DNA of 53,935 bases, from contig NZ_LQMT02000012.1 of the NCBI RefSeq assembly GCF_001620365.2, positions 148,108 to 202,042 on the forward strand. Reading direction: 5' to 3'. Under the pieces are notes generated by a model. It had not been told where the DNA came from and did not search any database. It worked only from the letters and a program-made list of their open reading frames with translations. Both the position numbers and the translations under genes were made by a program. Source of the stretch: Amycolatopsis keratiniphila subsp. keratiniphila. Its GTDB lineage: Bacteria > Actinomycetota > Actinomycetes > Mycobacteriales > Pseudonocardiaceae. How positions within the stretch are numbered: position 1 is the stretch's first letter; each line of letters starts with the position of its first letter. Shown in pieces: positions 33,729-44,290 of the stretch.

Positions 33729-35656
33729 TGTCACCCGGCCGTCCGGCGCAGGCCAGGGCCCGGTCGGCGGGGAGCGCGCGGCGGACCTACGCCGCCGGGA
33801 CCCGCCGTGCCACCGCCCGCCGGGGCAACGGCGGGAACCGGAGCCGGTTCACCGGCGTCCGGATCCTGCTGATCGTCGTGATGGTGCTCGCCGGCCTCAA
33901 ACTGGTGCAGGTGCAGTGGTTCGAGGCCGGTGCGCTGTCCGAGGCGGCGGAACGGCAGCGGACGTCGGTGATCGAAAGTCCCGCGCAGCGCGGCTCCATC
34001 CTGGACCGCAACGGGACGAAGATCGCGTTCAGCGTCGAAGTGCGGACGCTCGCGGTGAGCCTGAACTGGCTCCACAAGACGATGGACGACTTCGCCGCGA
34101 AGAACCCGACCAAGGGCAAGAACTTCGAGTCCGAGGTGGCGGGCGCGGCGAAGCTGATCGCGGCCAAGCTGCCCGGGGTGATCACCGAGCAGGAACTGCT
34201 GGACAAGTTCCACAAGCCGGACGGCTTCACCTACCTCGTCCACGACATCGAACCGTCGGTCGCCGAGGCGATCGTGAAGGAATACCCGTGGATCAGCGTC
34301 GAGAAGCGCTCGAAGCGCGAGTATCCCGGTGACTCGGTCGGCGCGAACATCGTCGGCTACGCGAACTGGCGCACCGACGACAAGGACGTCTCCAAGCACA
34401 ACCTGCACGGTGGCTACGGTCTCGAAGCCTCGCGGGACAACGACCTCGCCGGAACGCCTGGCCGCAAGATCGTCAACACCCGGAACGGCAACGACAACCT
34501 CGTCATCCCGGGTACCGAACGGGACATCCAGAACGCCGTCCCCGGTTCGGATCTGCAGCTCACGATCGACACCGACCTGCAGTACGAACTGCAGCGGCAG
34601 CTGAGCGAGTACGTCGCCAAGTCGAAGGCCAAGGGCGGCCAGGCGGTCATCCTGGACTCGAAGACCGGCGAGGTCTACGCGCTGGCCAACGACAAGACCG
34701 TCAACCTCAACGACCCCGCTTCCCGCAGCGAGACGGAGAACCTGAACAACCGCGCGGTGACCACGCCGTTCGAACCCGGTTCGGTGAACAAGATCGTCAC
34801 CGCCGCGGGCGCGATCGACGCGGGTATCACCACGCCGGAGGCCTCCCTGCCGGTGCCGGGTTCGTTGCAGGTCGCGGACAAGATCGTCAAGGACGCCTGG
34901 CACCACGGCACCCAGCAGTTCACCACCACCGGCATCTTCGCGAAGTCGTCGAACGTCGGCACCCTGTTGCTGGCGCAGAAACTCGGCGAGGACCGGTACG
35001 CGGATCTGCTCAAGAAGTTCGGTCTCGGCCAGCGGACGGGGCTCGGTCTCCCCGGTGAGAGCCCGGGTGTCGTGCCGCCGCGCAACCAGTGGTCGGCCAC
35101 GACCTTCGGAAACCTGCCGATCGGGCAGGGACTTTCGATGACGGTCGTGCAGATGGCCGGGATGTACCAGGCCATCGCGAACGACGGCCTGCGGGTGGAA
35201 CCCCGCGTGGTCAAGGCGAAGATCAATCCGGACGGGACCCTCGTCCCGGAACCGGCGCCGAAGACCGTCCAGGTCATCAGCCCGCAGGCGGCGAAGACCG
35301 TACGCGAGATGATGCGCGCGGTGACGCAGAAGGGCCGCGGGCAGCAGAGCGGCACCGGGCCGAAGGCGGCGCTGGAGGGCTATCAGATCTCGGGCAAGAC
35401 GGGCACCGGCCAGCAGGTCGACCCGAAGACGAAGACGTACAGTGACCATCTGTACAACATCACCTTCGCCGGGATCCTGCCCGCCGACAACCCGCGTTTC
35501 GTGGTCGGCATCCGCCTCGACGCGCCGGACGCGACCCTGCAGCAAGGACTCTCGGCCGCGCCGCTGTTCCACTCGGTGGCCGCGTACCTGGCGCAGCGGT
35601 TCCAGATCCCGCTGTCGGACGGTCCTTCGCCTCAGGTGCCGCTGGTGCTTTCCTGA
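33728..35656 (+). CDS. ftsI: Septal peptidoglycan transpeptidase FtsI (PBP3/PbpB)
   Basis: 642 residues. N-terminal basic tail and membrane anchor (about 43-63, VRILLIVVMVLAGLKLV), then the pedestal with AQRGSILDRNG. The penicillin-binding domain has Ser352-V-N-Lys355 (FEPGSVNK), Ser407-Ser-Asn409 and Lys557-Thr-Gly (SGKTGTG). It crosslinks septal peptidoglycan with FtsW. ATG 33728 overlaps the ftsL stop by one base, with GGGAGG 5 nt ahead. The operon appears to end here because a repeat array and a new promoter follow. Confidence 0.95.
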   Translation: MSPGRPAQARARSAGSARRTYAAGTRRATARRGNGGNRSRFTGVRILLIVVMVLAGLKLVQVQWFEAGALSEAAERQRTSVIESPAQRGSILDRNGTKIAFSVEVRTLAVSLNWLHKTMDDFAAKNPTKGKNFESEVAGAAKLIAAKLPGVITEQELLDKFHKPDGFTYLVHDIEPSVAEAIVKEYPWISVEKRSKREYPGDSVGANIVGYANWRTDDKDVSKHNLHGGYGLEASRDNDLAGTPGRKIVNTRNGNDNLVIPGTERDIQNAVPGSDLQLTIDTDLQYELQRQLSEYVAKSKAKGGQAVILDSKTGEVYALANDKTVNLNDPASRSETENLNNRAVTTPFEPGSVNKIVTAAGAIDAGITTPEASLPVPGSLQVADKIVKDAWHHGTQQFTTTGIFAKSSNVGTLLLAQKLGEDRYADLLKKFGLGQRTGLGLPGESPGVVPPRNQWSATTFGNLPIGQGLSMTVVQMAGMYQAIANDGLRVEPRVVKAKINPDGTLVPEPAPKTVQVISPQAAKTVREMMRAVTQKGRGQQSGTGPKAALEGYQISGKTGTGQQVDPKTKTYSDHLYNITFAGILPADNPRFVVGIRLDAPDATLQQGLSAAPLFHSVAAYLAQRFQIPLSDGPSPQVPLVLS

Positions 35657-35660
35657 CGTC

Positions 35661-35837
35661 ACACGCGTGCTTGGAGCCGGAACTCGCGTGATTCAAGGCG
35701 TAACTCGCGTGATTTAAGGCGTAACTCGCGTGATTTAAGGCGTAACTCGCACATCCGCCCGGAGTCACGTGAGTTCCGGCTTCAATCACGCGAGTTACGG
35801 CCCCGGGCACGCGAGTTCCGGCTTCGGTCACCACGGC
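35661..35837. repeat. Family B array 3: four forward and four reverse 21-nt units, 9-nt centre
   Basis: Forward units start at 35661, 35682, 35703 and 35724 (core ACTCGCGTGATT); the centre is 35745-35753; reverse units are at 35754-35774, 35775-35795 and 35796-35816, with a decayed one at 35817-35837. It starts 4 nt after the ftsI stop. The rest of the gap to murE (35838-36057) has no gene. Confidence 0.88.
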
Positions 35838-36043
35838 GCCGCACCGGACCGCAGTCGTCGCTGTGCGTGAACGGGTCTGCGCGCCGGGCGCCGTCCGGAA
35901 TCGCCGGTCCCGTGGGGTCCGAAGTCCTCAAGCGACAGTCGGAAGCCCTTGCGTGCCAAGGAGAGCCCGCGAAACCCATTACCACGAGCATGATCGCCGC
36001 GCTCACACCCCGCACCGCTTCAGTCACCCGAATGCCGCGCCGG

Positions 36044-36057
36044 TAACCTCCTTGGCT
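36044..36057 (+). promoter_or_regulatory. Possible -10 element for a leaderless murE transcript
   Basis: TAACCT at 36044-36049 fits a TAnnnT -10 box and would place transcription start at about 36056-36058, the murE GTG itself. No ribosome site precedes that GTG, which supports leaderless translation. No clear -35 is visible. Confidence 0.4.
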
Positions 36058-37695
36058 GTGTCGGTGCCTACTTCAGATCCCCGCAGCGGTCCCGCCGTCG
36101 AAAGCGGGTCCGGCGCGACGGCTGCCCAGGTCCCGGACAGCCCGGTCAAGGCCGTCGCCGCACCCCCTCGTCCGGCCAGGATCGAGCCGATGCCGCTGGG
36201 CACGCTGCTCGCCAGGGCGGGCGCCCGGCTCGTGGTGGGTGGCGACGACTACCCGGCCGCGGCCGAGCTGACGGTCACGGGCAGCACGCTCCGCGCCCAG
36301 CATGTCCTCCCCGGTGACCTCTTCGCCGCGCTTCCCGGTGCCCGCGCCCACGGCGCGGACTTCAGCGACCAGGCCATCGCGGCCGGCGCGGCCGCCGTGC
36401 TCACCGACGAGGCCGGTGCCGAGCGCCCGGTGCTCCGCGACGCCGGCGTGCCGATCCTGGTGCACCCCGACCCGCGGGCCGCCCTCGGCGAGATCGCCGC
36501 CTGGATCTACGGCGAGCCGTCGCTGGAGCTGTCCGTCCTCGGGATCACCGGGACGTCCGGCAAGACCACGACGTCGTACCTGGTCGACGCCGGGCTCAAG
36601 GCGGCCGGGCTCACCACCGGGCTGATCGGCACGGTCGAGACCCGGATCGCGGGCGAGCGGCTGGCCAGCGGGTTCACCACCCCCGAGGCGCCGGATCTGC
36701 AGGCGCTCCTGGCGGTGATGGTGGAGCGCGGAGTCACGCACGTCCCGATGGAGGTCTCCAGCCACGCGCTGTCGCTGGGCCGCGTCAACGGCACGCGTTT
36801 CGCCGTCGGCGCCTTCACCAACCTCTCCCAGGACCACCTGGACTTCCACAAGGACATGGAGGAGTACTTCGCCGCCAAGTCGCTGCTGTTCGACGGCCGG
36901 TCCACCGCCGAGGTGGTCGTCGTCGACAGCGCCTGGGGCCAGGCACTCCTCACCCCGCACACGGTGACCGTGTCCACCGAGCCGGGGACGGACGCGCTGT
37001 GGCGCGCCACCGACCTCAGCCCCACCCCGGCGGGGGAGCAGACCTTCACCCTGCACGGCCCCGACGGCCTCACCGCCGCGGCGAAGATCCCGTTGCCGGG
37101 TGAGTTCAACGTGGCGAACGCCGTGCTCGCGGCCGCGATCCTGAACACCGCCGGTGTCCCGCTCGACGCCATCGTCGCCGGGCTCGCCGCGGTCGAGGTG
37201 CCGGGCCGGATGGAGCGGGTCTACCTCGGCCAGCCGTTCACCGCCGTCGTCGACTACGCGCACAAGCCCGCCGCCGTCGCGCAGGGGCTCGACGCGCTGC
37301 GTGCCCGTACCGAGGGCCGGATCATCACCGTCCTCGGCTGCGGCGGGGACCGCGACACCGCCAAGCGCCCGGTCATGGGCGAGGCGGCGGTCCGCCGCAG
37401 CGAGGTGCTGATCGTGACCGACGACAACCCGCGGTCGGAGGATCCGGCCGCGATCCGGGCGGCGATGCTGGCCGGTGCCCGCAACGCCGGGCCGGCCTTG
37501 GGCGGCGAGATCCTCGAGATCGCCGACCGCCGGGAAGCCATCGTCCACGCCGTCGAGCTGGCCCGGCCCGGCGACATCGTGCTCATCGCGGGCAAGGGCC
37601 ACGAGACCGGCCAGGAGGTCCAGGGTGTCGTGCACCCGTTCTCCGACGCCGAAGAGCTGGCCTCCGCCATCCGCAGACGTCTGGAGACAGAGTGA
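36058..37695 (+). CDS. murE: UDP-MurNAc-tripeptide synthetase MurE (meso-DAP adding)
   Basis: 545 residues. P-loop GITGTSGKTTT (Lys169), substrate loop NLSQDHLDFHKDMEEYFAAKSLLF, and D456-N-P-R459 (DDNPRSEDP), the signature for adding meso-diaminopimelate rather than lysine. The start at GTG 36058 is chosen from the -10 position; the N-terminal 45 residues are low in conservation, so the true start could be downstream. It adds residue 3 to the stem peptide. It opens the second dcw transcript. Confidence 0.93.
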   Translation: MSVPTSDPRSGPAVESGSGATAAQVPDSPVKAVAAPPRPARIEPMPLGTLLARAGARLVVGGDDYPAAAELTVTGSTLRAQHVLPGDLFAALPGARAHGADFSDQAIAAGAAAVLTDEAGAERPVLRDAGVPILVHPDPRAALGEIAAWIYGEPSLELSVLGITGTSGKTTTSYLVDAGLKAAGLTTGLIGTVETRIAGERLASGFTTPEAPDLQALLAVMVERGVTHVPMEVSSHALSLGRVNGTRFAVGAFTNLSQDHLDFHKDMEEYFAAKSLLFDGRSTAEVVVVDSAWGQALLTPHTVTVSTEPGTDALWRATDLSPTPAGEQTFTLHGPDGLTAAAKIPLPGEFNVANAVLAAAILNTAGVPLDAIVAGLAAVEVPGRMERVYLGQPFTAVVDYAHKPAAVAQGLDALRARTEGRIITVLGCGGDRDTAKRPVMGEAAVRRSEVLIVTDDNPRSEDPAAIRAAMLAGARNAGPALGGEILEIADRREAIVHAVELARPGDIVLIAGKGHETGQEVQGVVHPFSDAEELASAIRRRLETE

Positions 37696-39212
37696 TCGTG
37701 CTCAGCCTGGCCGAGATCGCCGCCATCGTCGGCGGGCGGCTGCATCGGACCGACGGGACCGCCCAGGTCACCGGAAGCGTCGAATTCGACACCCGTGAGG
37801 TCACTCCCGGCGGGCTGTTCATCGCGCTGCCCGGCGCGAAGGTCGACGGCCACGACTTCGCCGCGCGAGCCGTCGAGGCGGGCGCCGTCGCGGTGCTCGC
37901 GGCCCGCGAGGTCGACGCGCCGGCCGTGATCGTGCCGCCGCTGGCGGCCGGCGAGGGGCACGAGCGGGCGTTCGCGCTGGTCTCGGACAAGGACGGCGCG
38001 GGCGCCGCGGTGCTGGCCGCGCTCGCCAAGATCGCCCGGCACGTGATCCAGAAGCTCGCCGGTGACCACCTGACCGTCGTCGGGGTCACCGGTTCGGCGG
38101 GCAAGACCTCCACCAAGGACATCATCGCCCAGCTGCTGGAGCCGCTCGGCCCGACGGTGGCGCCGCCGGGCTCGTTCAACAACGAGCTGGGCCACCCCTG
38201 GACGGCGCTGCGGGCCGACGACTCGACGCGGCAGCTCGTGCTGGAGCTCTCCGCCCGCGGGCCAGGCCACATCGCCGAACTGGCGGCCATCGCGCCGCCG
38301 CGGATCGGGGTCGTGCTCAACGTCGGCACCGCGCACGTCGGCGAGTTCGGCTCGCGCGAGGGCATCGCCAAGGGCAAGGGCGAACTCGTCGAGGCGCTGC
38401 CGAGCGCCGAGGACGGCGGTGTCGCGATCCTGAACCTCGACGACCCGTACGTCGCGGCCATGGCGAGCCGGACGAAGGCCCGCGTGGTGTTCGTCGGTGA
38501 GAGCGAGTCCGCGCAGGTCCGCGCCGCCGACATCACCCTCGACGGTGAAGCGCGCGCGTCGTTCCGCCTGGTCACCCCGGACGGCGAGGCACCGGTGAAG
38601 CTGCCGCTCTACGGCGAGCACCACGTCGCGAACGCGCTCAGCGCGGCCGCCGTGGCACTGGAGATGGGCTCGACGGTCGAAGAGGTCGCCGCCCGCCTGT
38701 CGAGCCTCGAACGGCGCTCCGAACGCCGTATGGAGGTCACGACCCGGGCCGACGGCGTCACGGTCCTCAACGACTCCTTCAACGCCAGCCCCGAGTCGAT
38801 GCGGGCCGCGCTCAAGGCGCTCGCGTCGATGAGCGCGAACCGCCGCTCCTGGGCCGTGCTCGGCGTGATGGGCGACCTCGGCGAGAACTCGGTCGAGGCG
38901 CACGACGGCATCGGCAGGCTCGTCGTCCGGCTCAACATCGACAAGCTCGTGGTCATCGGCGAGGCGGCCGCGGCCACCCATCAGGGCGCGCAGCAGGAGG
39001 GTTCCTGGGGCGAGGAGTCGGTACTGGTACCCGACGTCGACGCCGCCATCGCCCTGCTGCATGATCAGCTCCGCGCGGGAGACGTGGTGCTGGTGAAGGC
39101 GTCCAAGGCCGCCGCTCTGTGGCGGGTGGCCGACGCCGTGCTCGCCGCTCCCGTAACCGACGCTGAATCCCTTTCCCCCTCTCACGAACGCTCGAACGGT
39201 GGTGACGCGTGA
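37692..39212 (+). CDS. murF: UDP-MurNAc-tripeptide-D-Ala-D-Ala ligase MurF
   Basis: 506 residues. P-loop [15 protein letters not shown] (about 133-147), [41 protein letters not shown] and [10 protein letters not shown] follow the family. It adds D-Ala-D-Ala, completing the pentapeptide. Start GTG overlaps the murE stop; its own stop overlaps mraY (GTGA). Confidence 0.95.
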   Translation: MIVLSLAEIAAIVGGRLHRTDGTAQVTGSVEFDTREVTPGGLFIALPGAKVDGHDFAARAVEAGAVAVLAAREVDAPAVIVPPLAAGEGHERAFALVSDKDGAGAAVLAALAKIARHVIQKLAGDHLTVVGVTGSAGKTSTKDIIAQLLEPLGPTVAPPGSFNNELGHPWTALRADDSTRQLVLELSARGPGHIAELAAIAPPRIGVVLNVGTAHVGEFGSREGIAKGKGELVEALPSAEDGGVAILNLDDPYVAAMASRTKARVVFVGESESAQVRAADITLDGEARASFRLVTPDGEAPVKLPLYGEHHVANALSAAAVALEMGSTVEEVAARLSSLERRSERRMEVTTRADGVTVLNDSFNASPESMRAALKALASMSANRRSWAVLGVMGDLGENSVEAHDGIGRLVVRLNIDKLVVIGEAAAATHQGAQQEGSWGEESVLVPDVDAAIALLHDQLRAGDVVLVKASKAAALWRVADAVLAAPVTDAESLSPSHERSNGGDA

Positions 39213-40294
39213 TCAGCATCCTGATCGCGGCCGCGGCGGGCCTGCTGGTCTCCATCCTCCTCACTCCCTATCTGATCCGGGTGTTCTCCCGGCAGGGCTT
39301 CGGCCAGGAGATCCGGGAGGAAGGACCGCAGGGACACAAATCCAAACGCGGTACCCCGACGATGGGTGGTGTCGCGATCATCGTCGCGATGGTCGTCGGG
39401 TATTTCGTGGCGCATCTGATCAGCGCGCTCAGCGGCGGCAACGGCACCGGCGGCCCGTCCGCCTCGGGGCTGCTGGTCCTCCTGCTGGCCGTCGGCCTCG
39501 GGCTCGTCGGGTTCCTCGACGACTTCATCAAGATCCGCAAGCAGCGCAACCTCGGGCTGAACAAGACCGCGAAACTGGTCGGCCAGCTCGTGGTCACGAT
39601 CGCCTTCGCGATCCTGGCGCTGCAGTTCGCCGACGAACGCGGGCTGACCCCGGCGTCGGAGAGCCTGTCCTACGTGCGGGACCTCGCGCTGATCACCTTC
39701 CCGTCGGTGTTCTTCGTGATCTTCTGCTACATCGTGATCTCCGGCTGGTCGAACGCGGTGAACTTCACCGACGGCCTCGACGGCCTCGCCGGCGGCACCG
39801 CGGCGATGGTGCTGGCGACCTACGTCGTCATCGCCTTCTGGCAGACCCGCCTCTCGTGCGCGGTCACCCCGCAGGCCGCCTGCTACGACGTCCGTGACCC
39901 GCTGGACCTGGCCGTGGTGGCCGCCGCGGCGACCGGCGCCTGTGTCGGCTTCCTGTGGTGGAACGCGGCCCCGGCGAAGATCTTCATGGGTGACACCGGT
40001 TCGCTGGCCCTCGGTGGCCTCGTCGCCGGGCTGTCGATGACCACCCGCACCGAACTGCTCGCCATCGTCATCGGCGGTCTGTTCATGGTCGAGATGATCT
40101 CGGTGGTCGCACAGATCGCCGTGTTCCGCACGACCAGGCGGCGGCTGTTCCGGATGGCCCCGTTCCATCACCACTTCGAGCTCGCGGGCTGGGCCGAAAC
40201 CACCGTCATCATCCGCTTCTGGCTGCTTTCGGCCATCTGCTGCATGTTCGGTCTCGGCCTGTTCTACAGCGAGCAGCTCGGTCTCGGGGGTTAA
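39209..40294 (+). CDS. mraY: Phospho-MurNAc-pentapeptide translocase MraY
   Basis: 361 residues, about ten membrane helices. Landmarks: [24 protein letters not shown] with the metal-binding Asp pair, [27 protein letters not shown] and MAPFHHHFE. It links the cell-wall precursor to undecaprenyl phosphate, giving lipid I. Confidence 0.96.
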   Translation: MISILIAAAAGLLVSILLTPYLIRVFSRQGFGQEIREEGPQGHKSKRGTPTMGGVAIIVAMVVGYFVAHLISALSGGNGTGGPSASGLLVLLLAVGLGLVGFLDDFIKIRKQRNLGLNKTAKLVGQLVVTIAFAILALQFADERGLTPASESLSYVRDLALITFPSVFFVIFCYIVISGWSNAVNFTDGLDGLAGGTAAMVLATYVVIAFWQTRLSCAVTPQAACYDVRDPLDLAVVAAAATGACVGFLWWNAAPAKIFMGDTGSLALGGLVAGLSMTTRTELLAIVIGGLFMVEMISVVAQIAVFRTTRRRLFRMAPFHHHFELAGWAETTVIIRFWLLSAICCMFGLGLFYSEQLGLGG

Positions 40295-40297
40295 GCG

Positions 40298-41701
40298 GTG
40301 GAGCTGGCCGGGCGTCACGTCCTCGTCGCCGGTGCCGGGGTCACCGGCAAGTCCATCGTCCCGGTCCTGAAGGACCTGGGCGCGCGGGTCACCGTCACCG
40401 ACGGCAACGCCGAGCGGCTGGCGGAGCTCGAAGGGCTCGGCGCCGACCTGGTGGCGGGCCTGACCGAGCCGCCCGGAGACGTCGAGCTGGTCGTCACCAG
40501 CCCCGGCTGGAAGCCGACGTCGCCGCTGCTGGTGGCGGCGGCCGAAGCCGGTGTCGAGGTGATCGGCGACGTCGAGCTGGCGTGGCGCGTCGGACAGCTG
40601 CGCGACAAGCCGCCGGTGTGGCTCGCGATCACCGGCACCAACGGCAAGACGACCACGGTCGGGATGCTGGAGTCGATCCTGCGTTCCGCCGGGGTCGACG
40701 CCGTGGCCTGCGGGAACGTCGGTTTCGCGGTACTCGACGCGGTGCGCGCCGGGCACGAGGTGCTCGCCGTGGAGCTGTCGAGCTTCCAGCTGCACTGGTC
40801 GTCGACACTGGCCCCGCTCGCGTCGGTGGTGCTGAACCTGGCCGAGGATCACCTCGATTGGCACGGCTCGATGGAGGAGTACGCGGCCGCGAAGGGCCGG
40901 GTCCACACCCACTCCCGGAACGTCGTGCACAACCTCCACGAGGAGTGGTCCATCCGCCTCGCCGACGAGCACGCGCCCGCGGACGCCCGCCGCGTCGCCT
41001 TCGGGATGGACACCCCGCGTCCCGGCGAACTCGGGATCGTGGAAGACCTGCTGGTCGATCGCGCCTTCGTGGCCGACCCGGCGACCAGCGCCGACGAACT
41101 CGGCACGCTGGCCGACGTGCGGCCCGCCGGTCCGCACAACGTCTCGAACGCGCTCGCCGCGGCCGCGCTGGCCCGCGCGTACGGCGTCACCGGCGAGGAC
41201 GTCGCCAAGGGCCTGCGCGAATACCGGCCCGCCCCGCACCGGGCCGAGGAGATCGGCGAGATCGACGGCGTCCGCTACATCAACGACTCCAAGGCGACCA
41301 ACCCGCACGCGGCGAGCGGTTCGCTGCGCGCGCATCTGAACGTCGTCTGGATCGCCGGTGGCCAGCTCAAGGGCGCTTCCGTGGACGAACTCGTCGGCTC
41401 GATCGCCGGAAGGCTGCGCGGAGTCGTGCTGTTCGGCGTGGATTCACCCGTGATCGCCGCCGCTGTCGCGCGACACGCGCCGGATGTCCCGGTGAACAGC
41501 CTCCCTTCGGGTGACGATGACACCATGACTGCGGCGGTGAAGGCGGCCCGCGCCCTGGCGCGCCCTGGAGATGTGGTGCTGCTGGCCCCCGCCGCGGCGT
41601 CGTTGGACATGTACTCGAGCTATGGCGCACGCGGCGACGCGTTCGCGAGCGCGGTCCGTGTCCTGCGCGACGGTGCGGAGGAGACCAGTGACGGCGGTTG
41701 A
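40298..41701 (+). CDS. murD: UDP-MurNAc-L-Ala-D-Glu ligase MurD
   Basis: 467 residues. N-terminal Rossmann-like VLVAGAGVTGKS, P-loop ITGTNGKTTTVGML, NLAEDHLDWHGSMEEYAAAKGR, and YINDSKATNPHAA in the C-terminal domain. It adds D-Glu at position 2. The start GTG is 3 nt after mraY. The 3' end overlaps ftsW by 14 nt. Confidence 0.95.
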   Translation: MELAGRHVLVAGAGVTGKSIVPVLKDLGARVTVTDGNAERLAELEGLGADLVAGLTEPPGDVELVVTSPGWKPTSPLLVAAAEAGVEVIGDVELAWRVGQLRDKPPVWLAITGTNGKTTTVGMLESILRSAGVDAVACGNVGFAVLDAVRAGHEVLAVELSSFQLHWSSTLAPLASVVLNLAEDHLDWHGSMEEYAAAKGRVHTHSRNVVHNLHEEWSIRLADEHAPADARRVAFGMDTPRPGELGIVEDLLVDRAFVADPATSADELGTLADVRPAGPHNVSNALAAAALARAYGVTGEDVAKGLREYRPAPHRAEEIGEIDGVRYINDSKATNPHAASGSLRAHLNVVWIAGGQLKGASVDELVGSIAGRLRGVVLFGVDSPVIAAAVARHAPDVPVNSLPSGDDDTMTAAVKAARALARPGDVVLLAPAAASLDMYSSYGARGDAFASAVRVLRDGAEETSDGG

Positions 41702-43166
41702 GGAAAGAAAGCGCGAGCCCGCGCCCCGCAAGCGTCGTGAACGCAAGGAAAGCCCGTTCGTCGCCTTCCGCACCGCGCTGACGGCCTGGCTTTCGCGGCC
41801 GCTCGCTTCGTTCCACCTGGTCTTGGCGCTCACCGGCGTGCTGACCGTGATCGGCATCGTGATGGTGCTGTCCGCGTCTTCGGTCGCCTCGTACAACCCC
41901 AAGACCGGCACCGGCGTGTACGCCCAGTTCAGCAAGCACCTCATGTTCGTCGCGATCGGCGCCGTGGTGTTCTGGATCGGGCTGCGGGTGCCGCTGGAAC
42001 GCGTCCGGCGGCTGTCGGCGACGGTGACGGTGATCTGCCTCGGGCTGCTCGTGCTGGTGCTGACCCCGCTCGGCTCGGAGGTCAACGGTTCGCAGGGCTG
42101 GTTCCGGCTCGGCGGGTTCGCCTTCCAGCCGGTCGAGGCGGCCAAGGTCGCGCTGGCCTTCTGGGGCGCGCACATCCTGGTGATCAAGTACAACATCATC
42201 AATCAGTGGCGCCATCTGCTCGTCCCGGTCGTGCCGATCGCGCTGCTGATGTTCGCGCTGGTCATGATGCAACCCGACCTCGGCGGCACGATCACCCTCG
42301 CGGTCGTGCTGATGGCCCTGCTGTGGTTCGCGGGCGCGCCGAAACGGCTGTTCGGCGTCATCCTCGCGGGTGGCCTGGCCGGGATCCTGGTGCTGGCGAT
42401 CATCGCCCCGTACCGGCTGGCGCGGGTCATGTCGTTCGTCTCCGGCGACCCGGACACCAGCGCGGACGGCTTCCAGGCCAACCAGGCGAAACTCGCGCTC
42501 GCCGACGGCGGGTTCCTCGGCAAGGGCCTCGGCCAGGGCCAGTCCAACTGGGGCTACCTGCCCAACGTGCAGAACGACTTCATCTTCGCCCTGATCGGCG
42601 AGGAACTCGGCTTCATCGGCTGCGCGGTGGTGCTCGGGCTGTTCGCCGGGGTCGCCGTCGTCGGCCTGCGGATCGCCACCCGCAACCTCGACCCGTGGAT
42701 CCGCATCGTGGCCGGCACGCTGACCGTGTTCCTGGTCGCGCAGGCCGGGATCAACATCGGCTACGTCGTCGGCCTGCTGCCGGTCACCGGGGTCACGCTG
42801 CCGTTGATCTCCTACGGCGGGACGTCGCTGGTGATCACCATGCTCATCATGGGGATCCTGGCCAACGCCGCCCGGCACGAACCGGAGGCGGTGGCCGCAC
42901 TGCGCTCGCAGGGGCCAGGTAAATTCGGACGCCTGCTGAGGCTTCCCGCGCCCGAGCCGTACCGCCCGCCAGCCAAGCGCAAGGGCGGCGCGGCCAGGGG
43001 AGGCGCCGCCAAGGCGGCGAGGCCCGCGCCGAGGACGGCGAGGCCTTCGCCCGCACAGGAGCGGCGCCGTTCGGTACGGGAGCCCGGCAGGAGGACGGCC
43101 GCGCGAACGGCGGTGAACCGCGGTACCGCGAAACGGGGTACCGCAAACCGGAGAGGTCATAGGTGA
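41688..43166 (+). CDS. ftsW: SEDS-family peptidoglycan polymerase FtsW
   Basis: 492 residues, about ten membrane helices from about 48. SEDS landmarks: [60 protein letters not shown] and [14 protein letters not shown]. The cytoplasmic C-terminal 80 residues are basic and Pro-rich. GTG 41688 has GGAGGAG 5 nt upstream, inside the end of murD. It polymerises septal glycan together with FtsI. Confidence 0.95.
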   Translation: MTAVEERKREPAPRKRRERKESPFVAFRTALTAWLSRPLASFHLVLALTGVLTVIGIVMVLSASSVASYNPKTGTGVYAQFSKHLMFVAIGAVVFWIGLRVPLERVRRLSATVTVICLGLLVLVLTPLGSEVNGSQGWFRLGGFAFQPVEAAKVALAFWGAHILVIKYNIINQWRHLLVPVVPIALLMFALVMMQPDLGGTITLAVVLMALLWFAGAPKRLFGVILAGGLAGILVLAIIAPYRLARVMSFVSGDPDTSADGFQANQAKLALADGGFLGKGLGQGQSNWGYLPNVQNDFIFALIGEELGFIGCAVVLGLFAGVAVVGLRIATRNLDPWIRIVAGTLTVFLVAQAGINIGYVVGLLPVTGVTLPLISYGGTSLVITMLIMGILANAARHEPEAVAALRSQGPGKFGRLLRLPAPEPYRPPAKRKGGAARGGAAKAARPAPRTARPSPAQERRRSVREPGRRTAARTAVNRGTAKRGTANRRGHR

Positions 43167-44290
43167 ACAACCCCGTCAGAGGTGGCGCTTCAGGCGAGGT
43201 CGCCGGCAAAGCGCCGGTGGTCGTGGTCGCCGGCGGTGGGACCGCCGGGCATATCGAACCGGCACTCGCCCTCGCCGACGCGGTGATGCGCCTGCGTCCC
43301 GACGCGAAGGTGATCGCGCTGGGGACCCAGCGCGGTCTGGAGAACAAGCTCGTCCCGGCGCGGGGCTACCCGCTGGAGCTGATCCCGCCGGTGCCGATGC
43401 CACGCAAGCCGACGCCCGAGCTGCTGAAGATGCCGCTGAAGGTCCGCGACGCGGTCAAGCGCACCCGTGAGGTCCTGGACCGGGTCGGCGCGGACGTCGT
43501 CGTCGGCTTCGGTGGCTACGTCGCGCTTCCGGCGTACCTCGCCGCGCGCGGCCGCACGCCGATCGTGGTGCACGAGGCCAACGAGAAGCCGGGTCTGGCG
43601 AACAAGGTCGGCGCGCGGTTCGCCGTCCGCGTCGCCGTCGCCGTCCCAGGGACGCCGCTGGCGAAGGCCGAGGTCATCGGCATCCCGCTGCGCCGCTCCA
43701 TCACCTCGCTCGACCGGGCCGCGCTGCGCGCCGAAGCCCGCGAGCACTTCGGGCTCGACCCCGACGCCCCGACGCTGCTGGTCTTCGGTGGCTCTCAGGG
43801 CGCGGTGTCGATCAACGGCGCAGTCTCCGGCGCGGCCAAGGAGTTCGCGGACGCCGGCGTCGGGGTCCTGCACGCCCACGGGCCGAAGAACACTCTGGTC
43901 GTCCAGGAGTTCCCGGGGCGGCCCGCGTACGTGCCGGTGCCGTATCTGGAGCGCATGGACCTCGCATACGCCGCCGCCGACGCGGTGCTGTGCCGTTCCG
44001 GCGCGATGACCGTCGCCGAGGTGTCCGCCGTCGGCCTGCCCGCGGTGTTCGTCCCGCTGCCCTACGGCAACGGCGAGCAGGCGGTCAACGCCCGGCCCGC
44101 GGTCGACGCCGGTGCCGGGCTGATGGTCGACGACGCCGACCTCACCCCCGCCAAGGTCGCGGAGCTGGTGATCCCGCTGGTGTCCGACGCCGACCGGATC
44201 GCGAAGATGAGCGCGGCCGCGGTCGGCCTCGGTCACCGCGAGGCCGACGAGACCCTTGCCAAGATCGTGCTGGAGGCCGCAGGTGCCTGA
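43163..44290 (+). CDS. murG: Lipid II synthase MurG (GlcNAc transferase)
   Basis: 375 residues, GT-B fold. [22 protein letters not shown] at the N-terminus, [38 protein letters not shown] and [34 protein letters not shown] are the substrate-binding loops. It transfers GlcNAc to lipid I. It overlaps ftsW by 4 and murC by 8 nt. Confidence 0.96.
   Translation: MNNPVRGGASGEVAGKAPVVVVAGGGTAGHIEPALALADAVMRLRPDAKVIALGTQRGLENKLVPARGYPLELIPPVPMPRKPTPELLKMPLKVRDAVKRTREVLDRVGADVVVGFGGYVALPAYLAARGRTPIVVHEANEKPGLANKVGARFAVRVAVAVPGTPLAKAEVIGIPLRRSITSLDRAALRAEAREHFGLDPDAPTLLVFGGSQGAVSINGAVSGAAKEFADAGVGVLHAHGPKNTLVVQEFPGRPAYVPVPYLERMDLAYAAADAVLCRSGAMTVAEVSAVGLPAVFVPLPYGNGEQAVNARPAVDAGAGLMVDDADLTPAKVAELVIPLVSDADRIAKMSAAAVGLGHREADETLAKIVLEAAGA

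Noticed and set aside
35661..35816. CRISPR-like array of short repeats
   Set aside because: Units are contiguous with no spacers, are inverted about a centre, and no cas genes are near.
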